Positions 1 to 6,765 of a stretch of DNA of 9,997 nt are shown here, one piece after another. The notes under the pieces are model-generated. The model was not told where the DNA came from and ran no database searches. It worked only from the letters and a program-made list of their open reading frames with translations. Location: contig JAIERC010000393.1 in assembly GCA_019747165.1 (NCBI GenBank), positions 1-9,997 of the forward strand, in the 5' to 3' direction. The position numbers and the translations under genes were made by a program. The first letter of the stretch is position 1. Each line of letters begins with the position of its first letter. The DNA comes from Sphingomonas sp. (GTDB lineage Bacteria; Pseudomonadota; Alphaproteobacteria; Sphingomonadales; Sphingomonadaceae).

Positions 1-55
1 GCAATAGCCCCAAAACTAGGCCGATCATGATGTAAAGCGTCAGGCGCTTGGCCAA
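1..55 (-). CDS. Dicarboxylate/amino-acid:cation symporter (DAACS family), N-terminal fragment
   Basis: Only the first ~18 codons lie in the window; the gene continues past the left edge. Read from a TTG at 55-53, the peptide is M-A-K-R-L-T-L-Y-I-M-I-G-L-V-L-G-L-L, a basic start followed at once by a hydrophobic helix. This is the usual opening of DctA/GltP-type inner-membrane symporters that import C4-dicarboxylates or acidic amino acids with Na+ or H+. I chose the TTG because GGGGAGG at 61-67 sits 5 nt before it. An in-frame ATG at 94-92 would add 13 residues (M-P-F-A-G-T-R-I-F-G-E-V-P) but has no Shine-Dalgarno and would put this GGGGAGG inside the gene. The gene is divergent from the M24 peptidase gene. 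The family call rests on a very short stretch, so the substrate is unknown. Confidence 0.6.
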   Translation of the reverse strand, partial: MAKRLTLYIMIGLVLGLL

Positions 56-60
56 AGGAA

Positions 61-67
61 CCTCCCC
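61..67 (-). promoter_or_regulatory. Ribosome binding site deciding the TTG start of the symporter
   Basis: On the minus strand this reads GGGGAGG, the strongest Shine-Dalgarno match in the window, with 5 nt between it and the TTG at 55. It favours the short TTG start over the ATG at 94. Confidence 0.55.
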
Positions 68-154
68 GAAAATTCTGGTACCAGCGAAGGGCATTGTGGC
101 GCGCGGGTCAAGCGCCCTATGAAGCAGCATCGAATTGAAGGGGGAAAAGCGACG

Positions 155-205
155 ATGACTCAGCACCTATTTTGCATCGTGCCGCATGCCCGTGTGTGGC
201 GATGA
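155..205 (+). CDS. Possible 16-aa leader peptide (uORF) coupled to the M24 peptidase gene
   Basis: An ATG at 155 opens a 16-codon frame, M-T-Q-H-L-F-C-I-V-P-H-A-R-V-W-R, ending in TGA at 203-205. That TGA overlaps the ATG of the peptidase gene at 202 in an ATGA junction, the classic arrangement for translational coupling. A G5 run (140-144) lies 10 nt before the ATG, so the Shine-Dalgarno is purine-rich but its spacing is long. The downstream ATG at 202 has no convincing Shine-Dalgarno of its own, which fits re-initiation. The frame is short enough to occur by chance, and nothing in the peptide (no run of one amino acid) names a regulatory signal. Confidence 0.25.
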   Translation: MTQHLFCIVPHARVWR

Positions 206-1452
206 TTAGCCGGCGTCAGTTGCTGGGAACAGCCACGGCTTTGCCGTTGATGAGCGTAGCAGGATTCCTGCGCGCGGCCGAACCCGACCTTGCCGGACTC
301 ACTGATCTGACGGGCAAGGCGCAGCCGATCACTCCCGCCGAGCGCCAGGTGCGGATTGCCCGCGCGCAAGCGTTGATGAAAGCAGCGGGTATCGGCGCGG
401 TGCTGATCGAACCGGGCGCGAGCCTGACCTATTTCACGGGCGTCGAATGGCGCCGCAGTGAGCGGCTGACGGCGGCGCTGCTGCCGGTCGAGGGCGATCC
501 ATGTGTCGTCACGCCGTTTTTCGAAGAACCGTCGGTCCGCCAGACGCTGGCGGTGACAGCCACAGTCAGGGTCTGGCAGGAAGATGAGGACCCGCTTGCC
601 CTGATCGCTGCGTTGTTGCGCGAGCGGGGACTCGTCGGCTTGCCGGTCGGCATTGAGGAAACCGTGCGTTATTTCGCGGTCGATAAATTGCGGCAAGCCC
701 TGCCAAACGCGCGAATCGTTTCCGCCAATCCGGTCGTCAGGGGCTGCCGGATGATCAAGACGCCCGCTGAGATTGCGCTGTTGCAGGCCGCAAGCGATGT
801 GACGGTCGCAGCCTATCGTTGGACCTATCCACGGATCGAAAAGGGCATGACGCCAGCGCAGATCGGCGCGCTGATGACGGCAGCGACGCGTAAATTGGGC
901 GGCGATCCAGAATTTGCGCTGGTGTTGATTGGCGAGGCCGCCGCTTACCCGCATGGCAGCCTGGCACCGCAAATCGTGGCCGATGGGCAGGTGGTGCTGA
1001 TGGATTGCGGCTGCAGCGTTCATGGCTACCAATCTGACATTTCGCGGACATTCGTGCATGGCACAGCGTCTGCCGAGCAGCGCGCGGTTTGGGACCATGT
1101 CGCCAAAGGGCAGCAAGTGGCGCGGGCGGCGGCACAGATCGGGGCTCCGGCAGGCAGCGTCGACGATGCTGTGCGCCGCTATTACGAGGCGCAAGGGTAT
1201 GGACCGGGCTATAAGCTGCCCGGTCTGTCACACCGGACTGGTCATGGGATTGGGATGGATGGGCACGAACCCGTCAATCTCGTGCATGGCGAGACGACGC
1301 CACTGGCGGCAGGAATGTGCTTTTCGAACGAGCCCGGCATCTACTTGCCGGGCAAATTCGGCGTGCGGCTGGAAGACTGTTTCCATATGAGCACGACCGG
1401 ACCAGTCTGGTTCAGCGAACCCCCGAAAAGCATCGACATGCCGTTTGGATGA
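202..1452 (+). CDS. Tat-exported M24 family metallopeptidase (Xaa-Pro dipeptidase/aminopeptidase-like)
   Basis: This 416-aa protein probably removes or splits Xaa-Pro-type dipeptides in the periplasm. Residues 3-8 read S-R-R-Q-L-L, a twin-arginine motif, followed by a hydrophobic stretch ending near F-L-R-A-A-E, so the folded, metal-loaded enzyme is likely exported by Tat. A creatinase/prolidase-like N-terminal domain covers roughly residues 45-180 and the pita-bread M24 domain roughly 190-400. All five metal ligands are visible: D268 (L-M-D-C-G), D279 (S-D-I-S-R-T-F), H348 (T-G-H-G-I-G), E377 (S-N-E-P-G) and E391 (R-L-E-D). A conserved P-H-G also precedes the first ligand. The enzyme therefore looks active with a two-metal site. 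The start at ATG 202 places the Tat motif at the N terminus. An in-frame TTG at 172 would add ten residues rich in Cys and is unlikely. A 16-codon frame overlaps this start by ATGA, and the stop abuts the stop of the convergent TPR gene with no gap. Exact substrate specificity cannot be read from the sequence. Confidence 0.9.
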   Translation: MISRRQLLGTATALPLMSVAGFLRAAEPDLAGLTDLTGKAQPITPAERQVRIARAQALMKAAGIGAVLIEPGASLTYFTGVEWRRSERLTAALLPVEGDPCVVTPFFEEPSVRQTLAVTATVRVWQEDEDPLALIAALLRERGLVGLPVGIEETVRYFAVDKLRQALPNARIVSANPVVRGCRMIKTPAEIALLQAASDVTVAAYRWTYPRIEKGMTPAQIGALMTAATRKLGGDPEFALVLIGEAAAYPHGSLAPQIVADGQVVLMDCGCSVHGYQSDISRTFVHGTASAEQRAVWDHVAKGQQVARAAAQIGAPAGSVDDAVRRYYEAQGYGPGYKLPGLSHRTGHGIGMDGHEPVNLVHGETTPLAAGMCFSNEPGIYLPGKFGVRLEDCFHMSTTGPVWFSEPPKSIDMPFG

Positions 1453-3141
1453 TTAGATGAGCGGTGTGGCCAGTGCCGTGCTGTCGCCGTGCCAGCTCTT
1501 CGCGGCCGATGCCCGGTCGCGCGCACCAGCTTCCGCCTGACCGAGTTTGGCAAGGATATTCCCGCGCAGGCCGGTCGTGATCGGATCGAGCGGGCGGCAT
1601 TTGAGTGCCGCATTTGCTTGCGCGAGTGCCTCCGCTGGGCGCCCAGCGTCGAGCAGGGCTGCTGCAAGACTGCGGCGGACGGGATACCACCACGCCGGCG
1701 GGTCAGCAAAATAAGTGACCGCCTTGGATTCCTCGATCCGAGTGGCCGCCGTGAAGGCTTTAATCGCCAGATCAGGCTGATGCTCGATCATTGCCGCGCG
1801 ACCGATCAGCACGAACTGGGCGATCCGGGCCATATCGCGCGCCGCCGTCCAACCGGTGGCTGTATCGGCGGGAACGGCAGTTTTCCGGGGCAATTTGATC
1901 GCCGCGGCTTCGCGTCTAACGGCTGCGGCATCGCCCATCCGGGCAAAGGCTTCACCGCGCGCATAATGCCAATAGGCTTGAACTAATGGCATTTTTTCGC
2001 CGGGGTCGGGCAAGTTCAGGACCGTGGCCGGATCAGCAAAGCGGCCCTGCGCGGCATAGCCAGTACCGGCGGCCATAATGCCATAGGGCGATTGCGGCGG
2101 CGTGCGCACCATCCACGCCAACATTGGTCCGCTCAGCGCCAGGGCATCGCCCGCATCGCCCGAAATCAGCGCGCCGCCGACCCCGAACTGGACATTGTGC
2201 GCGTGATAGTCGAGCCGCCAGATACTGTCAGGCGCGGTGAGTTTGGCTGCTTTGGCATCTTCCTGGGCAAGGGCGGCTGCGCTGACATTGGCACGCGCGG
2301 CGTCCTGGTATCGACCAATCCAATAGAATGTGTGCGACGGCATATGGATCAAATGACTGGCCGCTGGCGCAAGCCGAGGCAGGCGGTTGGCAAATGGTTC
2401 GGCACGTTCGGGAAAGCCCATCATTTCCGTGATGTGGATGTAGAAATGAATGGCTGGCGTAAAATCTGGATTGCGGTTGAGCACGCTTTCCAGCAGCGCC
2501 AGCGCACGGGGCAAATTATTCTTGTTTTCATTAAGAGATGCCGGAATCATCCATGCATCGGCGGCGATTGTCGCGAGTTCATCGCTGTCGGGATGCGCGC
2601 GCGAAATCGCATCCATTGCCTTAGCAAAGGCCAGATCGCCATGCCCTTTACCGCCGCCATCGTGGTAGCGCAGCCGAAGTGCGGCGATCATCTGTTGTTC
2701 AAGCGGCGTGCCGGTCGCGGCAAGCCGTTCGGCCCCCTCCAGCTTTTTGGACAATTTGATCATTGTGGCGGTGTCGATCGGAAAGTTGATCGTTGGCCCT
2801 TGCGACCAGGCTTCACCCCAGACGCACATTGCGCACAGCGGATCGAGCCGTGCCGCTTCGACAAAGGCACCGGTTGCGGCGCCATGGGCAAAGGCATGGG
2901 CAAGCTGCATCCCGTTATTGAAGAATGCCTGCGCTGCGGGCTTGGCGGCGACCGTCATGCCGCCGGATCCATAGCCGGGGAGAATATGCTCCACGGACGG
3001 TGCAATGCTGTCATCTCCGCACAGGCTGTGAACGGCTGCCGGCGTCGCGCCCGCCGCCGGACCGCCCTGATCGCTGCTCGATCCCGAAACGGCGATGGGT
3101 GCCGTCAGCAGCAGCATCGGCATCGTCAGTAAAAGGCGCAT
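1453..3141 (-). CDS. Exported TPR-like protein of unknown function
   Basis: The protein has 562 aa. It begins with a Sec-type signal (M-R-L-L-L-T, then a Leu-rich core, cleavage probably near A-V-S-G at 16-20) and no lipobox Cys, so a soluble periplasmic location is inferred. The body resembles a widespread uncharacterised bacterial TPR family. Its marks are a block F-F-N-N-G-M-Q-L-A-H-A-F (about 73-84), then D-P-L-C-A-M-C-V-W-G with a CxxC (C103, C106), H-F-Y-I-H (232-236), H-L-I-H-M-P-S-H-T-F (263-272) and D-Y-H-A-H-N (311-316). A clearer TPR helix pair follows near 480-515 (A-L-L-D-A-G-R-P-A-E-A-L-A). The ATG at 3141 is chosen because GGGGA (3148-3152) lies 6 nt upstream; a GTG at 3144 would be too close to it. 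It lies 88 bp downstream of the PilZ gene on the same strand, with a possible promoter of its own between them. No enzymatic role is known to me; TPR folds usually bind partner proteins. Confidence 0.8.
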   Translation of the reverse strand: MRLLLTMPMLLLTAPIAVSGSSSDQGGPAAGATPAAVHSLCGDDSIAPSVEHILPGYGSGGMTVAAKPAAQAFFNNGMQLAHAFAHGAATGAFVEAARLDPLCAMCVWGEAWSQGPTINFPIDTATMIKLSKKLEGAERLAATGTPLEQQMIAALRLRYHDGGGKGHGDLAFAKAMDAISRAHPDSDELATIAADAWMIPASLNENKNNLPRALALLESVLNRNPDFTPAIHFYIHITEMMGFPERAEPFANRLPRLAPAASHLIHMPSHTFYWIGRYQDAARANVSAAALAQEDAKAAKLTAPDSIWRLDYHAHNVQFGVGGALISGDAGDALALSGPMLAWMVRTPPQSPYGIMAAGTGYAAQGRFADPATVLNLPDPGEKMPLVQAYWHYARGEAFARMGDAAAVRREAAAIKLPRKTAVPADTATGWTAARDMARIAQFVLIGRAAMIEHQPDLAIKAFTAATRIEESKAVTYFADPPAWWYPVRRSLAAALLDAGRPAEALAQANAALKCRPLDPITTGLRGNILAKLGQAEAGARDRASAAKSWHGDSTALATPLI

Positions 3142-3158
3142 CACTTATCCCCGGCGAA

Positions 3159-3175
3159 TTCCTGAAAGGCAGGAA
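3159..3175. repeat. Small hairpin in the 5' leader of the TPR gene
   Basis: TTCCTG (3159-3164) and CAGGAA (3170-3175) form a perfect 6-bp stem with a 5-nt loop. It sits just upstream of the Shine-Dalgarno of the TPR gene. No T-tract follows on either strand, so it is not an obvious intrinsic terminator for the PilZ transcript. It may shape the mRNA 5' end or be chance. Confidence 0.3.
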
Positions 3176-3180
3176 GGGGG

Positions 3181-3209
3181 ATTGGTGCAGCAATGGGGGA
3201 GCAAGTCAA
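3181..3209 (-). promoter_or_regulatory. Candidate promoter for the TPR gene
   Basis: On the minus strand TTGACT (3209-3204) is a 5/6 match to the -35 consensus. Seventeen nt downstream lies ACCAAT (3186-3181), a weak -10 (3/6). Transcription would start near 3174, giving a leader of about 33 nt with the GGGGA site. The -10 is poor, so read-through from the PilZ gene is an equal possibility. Confidence 0.3.
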
Positions 3210-3229
3210 TCGTGGCAGGTTGAACGCAA

Positions 3230-3922
3230 TCAGCTGTTATCGATGGCCGCTTGGTCATCGAGCCAATCGGCGAGTGCCCGGTAGGATAGTGGCGATGAAA
3301 GCCGAAGGCCGATTTCGCCGTCCAGGCTCCACCTTACAAAGGCATGCGTTGCGCCAAGCCCGTCAACCGCAACGACCACGGGTTCGTCCCGAGCGAATAT
3401 TTCCGGGGTCACGACGGCAACCCCGACGATTGAGATATTGGCAATTGCCCCTTCGATGGTGCCGCGCCCACTGATAATTCTGGCATTACCTGGACGTTGG
3501 AAACGGGGGGCACGGGGATGACGGCGGCGGATCGACTGACGTTCTTCGCGCAATACCGCATCGACATCTATTGGCATTTCAAACTGAACCCCAGCCTCGC
3601 GCCGCCGCACCCAACGCACGATTGCCCAGAAGCATCGGTCTGACCGCAAATCAATTTGGACCCGGTCGCCCACCGCGGGTACTCGGTTCACCTCGATCAT
3701 CGCGCCGCTTGCGGAGAGATTTCGGACTACACAGAGCTGATCCGGCCCTGTCGAAACGAGCCGACCGACCCGAAAAACCGAAATATGACGGGCACCACCC
3801 CGGCGCTCAATATAGCCACGGCGATTGTCCAGCTCCATCGTCGCGGCAATTGTCATGTCGGTGTCAATCTCCTCGTCGTGCCGGTCAAACGATCGGGTTG
3901 GATAGGCGGGTCGGGTTGTCAT
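3230..3922 (-). CDS. Tandem PilZ-domain protein, probable c-di-GMP receptor
   Basis: This 230-aa soluble protein has two PilZ domains in a row. Domain 1 spans about 40-118, with R41-x3-R45 followed by N68-L-S-A-S-G73. Domain 2 spans about 131-215, with R133-x3-R137 followed by N162-I-S-I-V-G167. Both therefore keep the RxxxR and (D/N)xSxxG signatures that contact cyclic di-GMP in characterised PilZ proteins. No enzyme, membrane or DNA-binding segment is visible, so it is probably a cytoplasmic adaptor that passes a c-di-GMP signal to a partner, perhaps in motility or surface control. The start at ATG 3922 has no Shine-Dalgarno but lies 5 nt after a TACAAT element, consistent with a leaderless mRNA. 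A later ATG at 3856 (residue 23), with GAGGAG about 12 nt upstream, is an alternative that still keeps both domains. The gene is divergent from alaS, and an inverted repeat covers its likely promoter. Confidence 0.87.
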   Translation of the reverse strand: MTTRPAYPTRSFDRHDEEIDTDMTIAATMELDNRRGYIERRGGARHISVFRVGRLVSTGPDQLCVVRNLSASGAMIEVNRVPAVGDRVQIDLRSDRCFWAIVRWVRRREAGVQFEMPIDVDAVLREERQSIRRRHPRAPRFQRPGNARIISGRGTIEGAIANISIVGVAVVTPEIFARDEPVVVAVDGLGATHAFVRWSLDGEIGLRLSSPLSYRALADWLDDQAAIDNS

Positions 3923-3928
3923 CGTGCA

Positions 3929-3958
3929 TTGTAATCGGCGAGTATTAAGGGATTACAA
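3929..3958. promoter_or_regulatory. Operator-like inverted repeat over the PilZ gene promoter
   Basis: TTGTAATC (3929-3936) and GATTACAA (3951-3958) are perfect 8-bp inverted copies separated by 14 nt, so the arm centres are 22 bp apart, about two helical turns. The inner arm edge is 6 nt from the PilZ start codon. On the minus strand the far arm supplies TTGTAA (3958-3953) and the near arm overlaps TACAAT (3933-3928), a 5/6 -10 match, with 19 nt between them. The repeat could thus be a binding site for a dimeric regulator that covers the promoter. The regulator is not identifiable from this window. Confidence 0.5.
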
Positions 3959-3972
3959 AAAACATGTTTTTT
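3957..3972. repeat. 16-bp perfect palindrome A6-CATG-T6
   Basis: AAAAAA (3957-3962), CATG, TTTTTT (3967-3972) form a perfect self-complementary 16-mer in an otherwise GC-rich region. It overlaps the right arm of the adjacent inverted repeat by two bases and lies about 35 bp upstream of the PilZ start and 120 bp upstream of alaS. It may be a protein-binding site or an A-tract bend or UP-like element. As a hairpin the loop would be too tight, so a DNA role is more likely than a terminator. Confidence 0.5.
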
Positions 3973-4059
3973 CCATCGTTTCTGGACGGAGAGGTGTGAA
4001 GACGCGCGGGGGCTTTCGTCACCGTGATCGTGATGTTTGTTGATTGCGCCGTGTTTTGC

Positions 4060-4088
4060 TTGAGCGTGGGCGCGCCTCGCCCTAGATC
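4060..4088 (+). promoter_or_regulatory. alaS promoter, predicted to give a leaderless mRNA
   Basis: TTGAGCG (4060-4066), 14 nt, then CCTAGATC (4081-4088). This fits the Caulobacter housekeeping consensus (TTGaCgS, N10-14, GCTANAWC) at 7 of 8 positions of the -10 block and with allowed spacing. The -10 block ends 6 nt before the alaS ATG at 4095, so transcription would begin at or next to the start codon. No Shine-Dalgarno precedes that ATG, which agrees. Confidence 0.55.
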
Positions 4089-4094
4089 AGCGGC

Positions 4095-6752
4095 ATGACA
4101 TCGACCAACGACATCCGCCGCAGCTTCCTGGATTATTTCGCCGCTGAGGGGCATGCCCGCGTGCCGTCCGCACCGCTCGTGCCGCATAATGATCCGACAT
4201 TGATGTTCGTTAACGCCGGCATGGTGCCGTTCAAAAACGTCTTTACCGGCCTGGAATCGCGGCCCTATCTCACCGCGAGTTCATCGCAGAAATGCGTGCG
4301 CGCGGGCGGCAAGCACAATGATCTGGACAATGTCGGCTATACCGCGCGACACCATACATTCTTCGAAATGCTCGGCAATTTCTCGTTCGGCGATTATTTC
4401 AAAGAACGCGCGATCGCGCTCGCCTGGAATTTGATCACCCGCGAATGGGGCATTGATCCCAATCGGCTGACGGTGACCGTCTATCATACCGATGACGAGG
4501 CGTTCGATCTTTGGCGCAAAATCGCCGGGCTCCCGGAAAGCCGGATCATCCGGATCGCCACCAATGACAATTTCTGGTCGATGGGCGATACCGGGCCATG
4601 CGGACCATGTTCCGAGATTTTCTATGACCATGGCGATCATATCCCCGGTGGCCCGCCGGGCAGTCCGGATGAGGATGGCGACCGGTTTGTCGAAATCTGG
4701 AATCTGGTCTTCATGCAGTTCGAGCAGGCTGCCGATGGGAGCCGTTCGTCGCTGCCGCGCCCGTCGATTGACACCGGCATGGGGCTGGAGCGCATCGCCG
4801 CCGTGCTCCAGGGCGTGCATGACAATTACGATACCGACACTTTCAAGGCGCTGATCGCTGCATCCAGCGCGCTGACGCATACGCCGACCACCGGCGAAAC
4901 CCAGGCAAGCCATCGGATCATCGCCGATCATCTGCGTACCAGCGGCTTTCTGGTGGCTGACGGCGTGCTGCCCGCCAATGAGGGGCGCGGTTATGTGCTG
5001 CGGCGAATCATGCGGCGCGCGATGCGCCATGCCCATCTTTTGGGTGCCAAGGACCCCTTGATGCACCGGTTGGTCCCAGCGCTGGTCGCCGAAATGGGGG
5101 CAGCATACCCTGAATTGCTGCGCGCCCAGCCGCTCATCGAAGCGACGCTGGCCCAGGAGGAGACTCGTTTCCGCCAAACGCTGACCAACGGCCTGAAGCT
5201 GCTCGACGAGGCGACGGCGGGCATGGCACCGGGCGCAACACTCGCCGGTGAGACGGCCTTCAAGCTGTATGACACGTTCGGCTTCCCGTATGATCTGACC
5301 GAAGACGCGCTTCGATCGCAAGGATTTGGTGTCGATCGTGCCGGATTTGATACGGCCATGGCCGAACAAAAACGCGCCGCCCGTGCCGCCTGGAAGGGAT
5401 CGGGCGAGCGTGCCTCCGACGAAGTCTGGTTTGACATTGCCGAAGAAGCGGGCGGCACTGAATTCACCGGCTATACGAGCGATATCGGTGACGGCACCGT
5501 GATTGCGCTGTTGAAGGACGGCGTGCGGGTTGATCGTGCTGGCCCTGGCGATGTGGTGGTGCTGACCAATCAGACACCCTTTTATGCCGAAAGCGGCGGC
5601 CAGATGGGCGATGCTGGCATGATCAGCACTGATAGCGGTTTGCGCGCGAGCGTGCGAGATACCAGCAAGGCGGTCGGCCGGTTGCATGCGCATCAGGCGT
5701 TGATCACCGCGGGCGAAATCGCCGTGGGCGATACCGTCCACTTGGCAATCGATACCGGGCGACGCGCCCAGATCCGCGCCAATCATTCGGCAACGCATTT
5801 GGTGCATGCGGCGTTGCGCGCGCGGCTTGGCGGGCATGTCACCCAAAAGGGCAGCTTGGTGGCGGCCGATCGTTTTCGCTTCGATTTCTCGCACCCAAGC
5901 GCGCTGAGCGCCGCTGAGATTGCCGATATCGAAGCCGAAGTGAACCGCCAGATCAGGGGCAATGCCCCGGTCACGACCCGGTTGATGACGCCTGAAGATG
6001 CGATTGCCGCAGGAGCAATGGCGCTTTTTGGGGAGAAATATGGCGACGAGGTGCGCGTGCTCGCCATGGGGACCGAAGCGGACGCACCCTATTCGGTCGA
6101 GCTGTGTGGTGGCACCCATGTATCGGCGCTGGGCGATATCGCCTTGTTCAAGATCGTCGCCGAAGGTGCCGTGTCGAGCGGTATTCGCCGGATCGAGGCG
6201 CTGACGGGCGAGGCGGCACGGCTGTGGCTCGCCGATCGCGATGAGAAATTGCGCGAAACGGCAAGCGTGCTGAAGGCCGCACCTGATGAGGTGCCTGCGC
6301 GCGTTGCTGCCCTCGTCGATGATCGTCGGCGACTGGAACGTGAGCTTGCCGAAGCGAAAAAGGCATTGGCGCTGGGTGGCGGTGCTGGCGCGGCACCGGC
6401 CGGGCCCGAAACGGTCGGGGGCGTGAACTTTGTCGGTCAGCTTGTCGATGGGCTCGATCCGAAAGGTTTGCGCGGCGCAGTCGATGACGTGAAGACCCGA
6501 ATTGGGTCGGGCATCGTGGTGATTGTCGCGGTGAATGAGGGGCGAGCCTCTGTCGCGGTGGGGATCAGTGACGATCTGGTCGCCAATCATAATGCGGTTG
6601 AATTGCTGCGGATTGCGGTTGCCGAACTGGGCGGGCAGGGCGGCGGTGGACGGCCCGATATGGCGCAAGGCGGTGGTCCCGATGGCGGGCGTGCGGCTGA
6701 TGCGATCGCCGCGGTCAAAAACGCCCTGATGGCGGAGACAACGACCGCCTGA
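4095..6752 (+). CDS. alaS: Alanine--tRNA ligase
   Basis: This class II aminoacyl-tRNA synthetase charges tRNA-Ala with alanine and hydrolyses mischarged Ser- and Gly-tRNA-Ala in the cytoplasm. The 885-aa length matches the family (about 875). The catalytic domain covers roughly 1-240, with the N-terminal block P-L-V-P-H-N-D-P-T-L-M-F-V-N-A-G-M-V-P-F, the A-R-H-H-T-F-F-E-M-L-G-N-F-S-F-G-D motif 2 block and D-T-G-M-G-L-E-R as motif 3. A tRNA-recognition middle part follows. The editing domain keeps all four zinc ligands: H564 and H568 (N-H-S-A-T-H) and C671 and H675 (E-L-C-G-G-T-H). The C-terminal DHHA1 domain ends with the Gly-rich G-G-G-R-P-D-M-A-Q-G-G-G. The gene is intact. The ATG start is supported by its N terminus and by a promoter just 6 nt upstream, implying leaderless translation. 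It stands alone on its strand, flanked by the divergent PilZ gene and a convergent NTF2-like gene 13 bp beyond its stop. Confidence 0.99.
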   Translation: MTSTNDIRRSFLDYFAAEGHARVPSAPLVPHNDPTLMFVNAGMVPFKNVFTGLESRPYLTASSSQKCVRAGGKHNDLDNVGYTARHHTFFEMLGNFSFGDYFKERAIALAWNLITREWGIDPNRLTVTVYHTDDEAFDLWRKIAGLPESRIIRIATNDNFWSMGDTGPCGPCSEIFYDHGDHIPGGPPGSPDEDGDRFVEIWNLVFMQFEQAADGSRSSLPRPSIDTGMGLERIAAVLQGVHDNYDTDTFKALIAASSALTHTPTTGETQASHRIIADHLRTSGFLVADGVLPANEGRGYVLRRIMRRAMRHAHLLGAKDPLMHRLVPALVAEMGAAYPELLRAQPLIEATLAQEETRFRQTLTNGLKLLDEATAGMAPGATLAGETAFKLYDTFGFPYDLTEDALRSQGFGVDRAGFDTAMAEQKRAARAAWKGSGERASDEVWFDIAEEAGGTEFTGYTSDIGDGTVIALLKDGVRVDRAGPGDVVVLTNQTPFYAESGGQMGDAGMISTDSGLRASVRDTSKAVGRLHAHQALITAGEIAVGDTVHLAIDTGRRAQIRANHSATHLVHAALRARLGGHVTQKGSLVAADRFRFDFSHPSALSAAEIADIEAEVNRQIRGNAPVTTRLMTPEDAIAAGAMALFGEKYGDEVRVLAMGTEADAPYSVELCGGTHVSALGDIALFKIVAEGAVSSGIRRIEALTGEAARLWLADRDEKLRETASVLKAAPDEVPARVAALVDDRRRLERELAEAKKALALGGGAGAAPAGPETVGGVNFVGQLVDGLDPKGLRGAVDDVKTRIGSGIVVIVAVNEGRASVAVGISDDLVANHNAVELLRIAVAELGGQGGGGRPDMAQGGGPDGGRAADAIAAVKNALMAETTTA

Positions 6753-6765
6753 TCGGGTGGTTAGG

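Noticed and set aside
172..201. TTG start adding ten residues to the M24 peptidase
   Set aside because: It would push the twin-arginine motif inward and add two Cys ahead of it. ATG 202 places the motif as in normal Tat signals.
160..1194. 344-codon minus-strand frame over the M24 peptidase
   Set aside because: It is Arg/Gln/His-rich with no domain and is fully covered by a plus-strand gene that has all five metal ligands.
2092..3132. 346-codon plus-strand frame over the TPR gene
   Set aside because: It is a Cys/Arg-rich shadow translation. The minus-strand frame has a signal peptide, a Shine-Dalgarno site and family motifs.
4019..4037. TCAC-C-GTGA palindrome and repeated GTGAT upstream of alaS
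   Set aside because: The 4-bp arms are too short to separate from chance, and it lies at no promoter element I can define.
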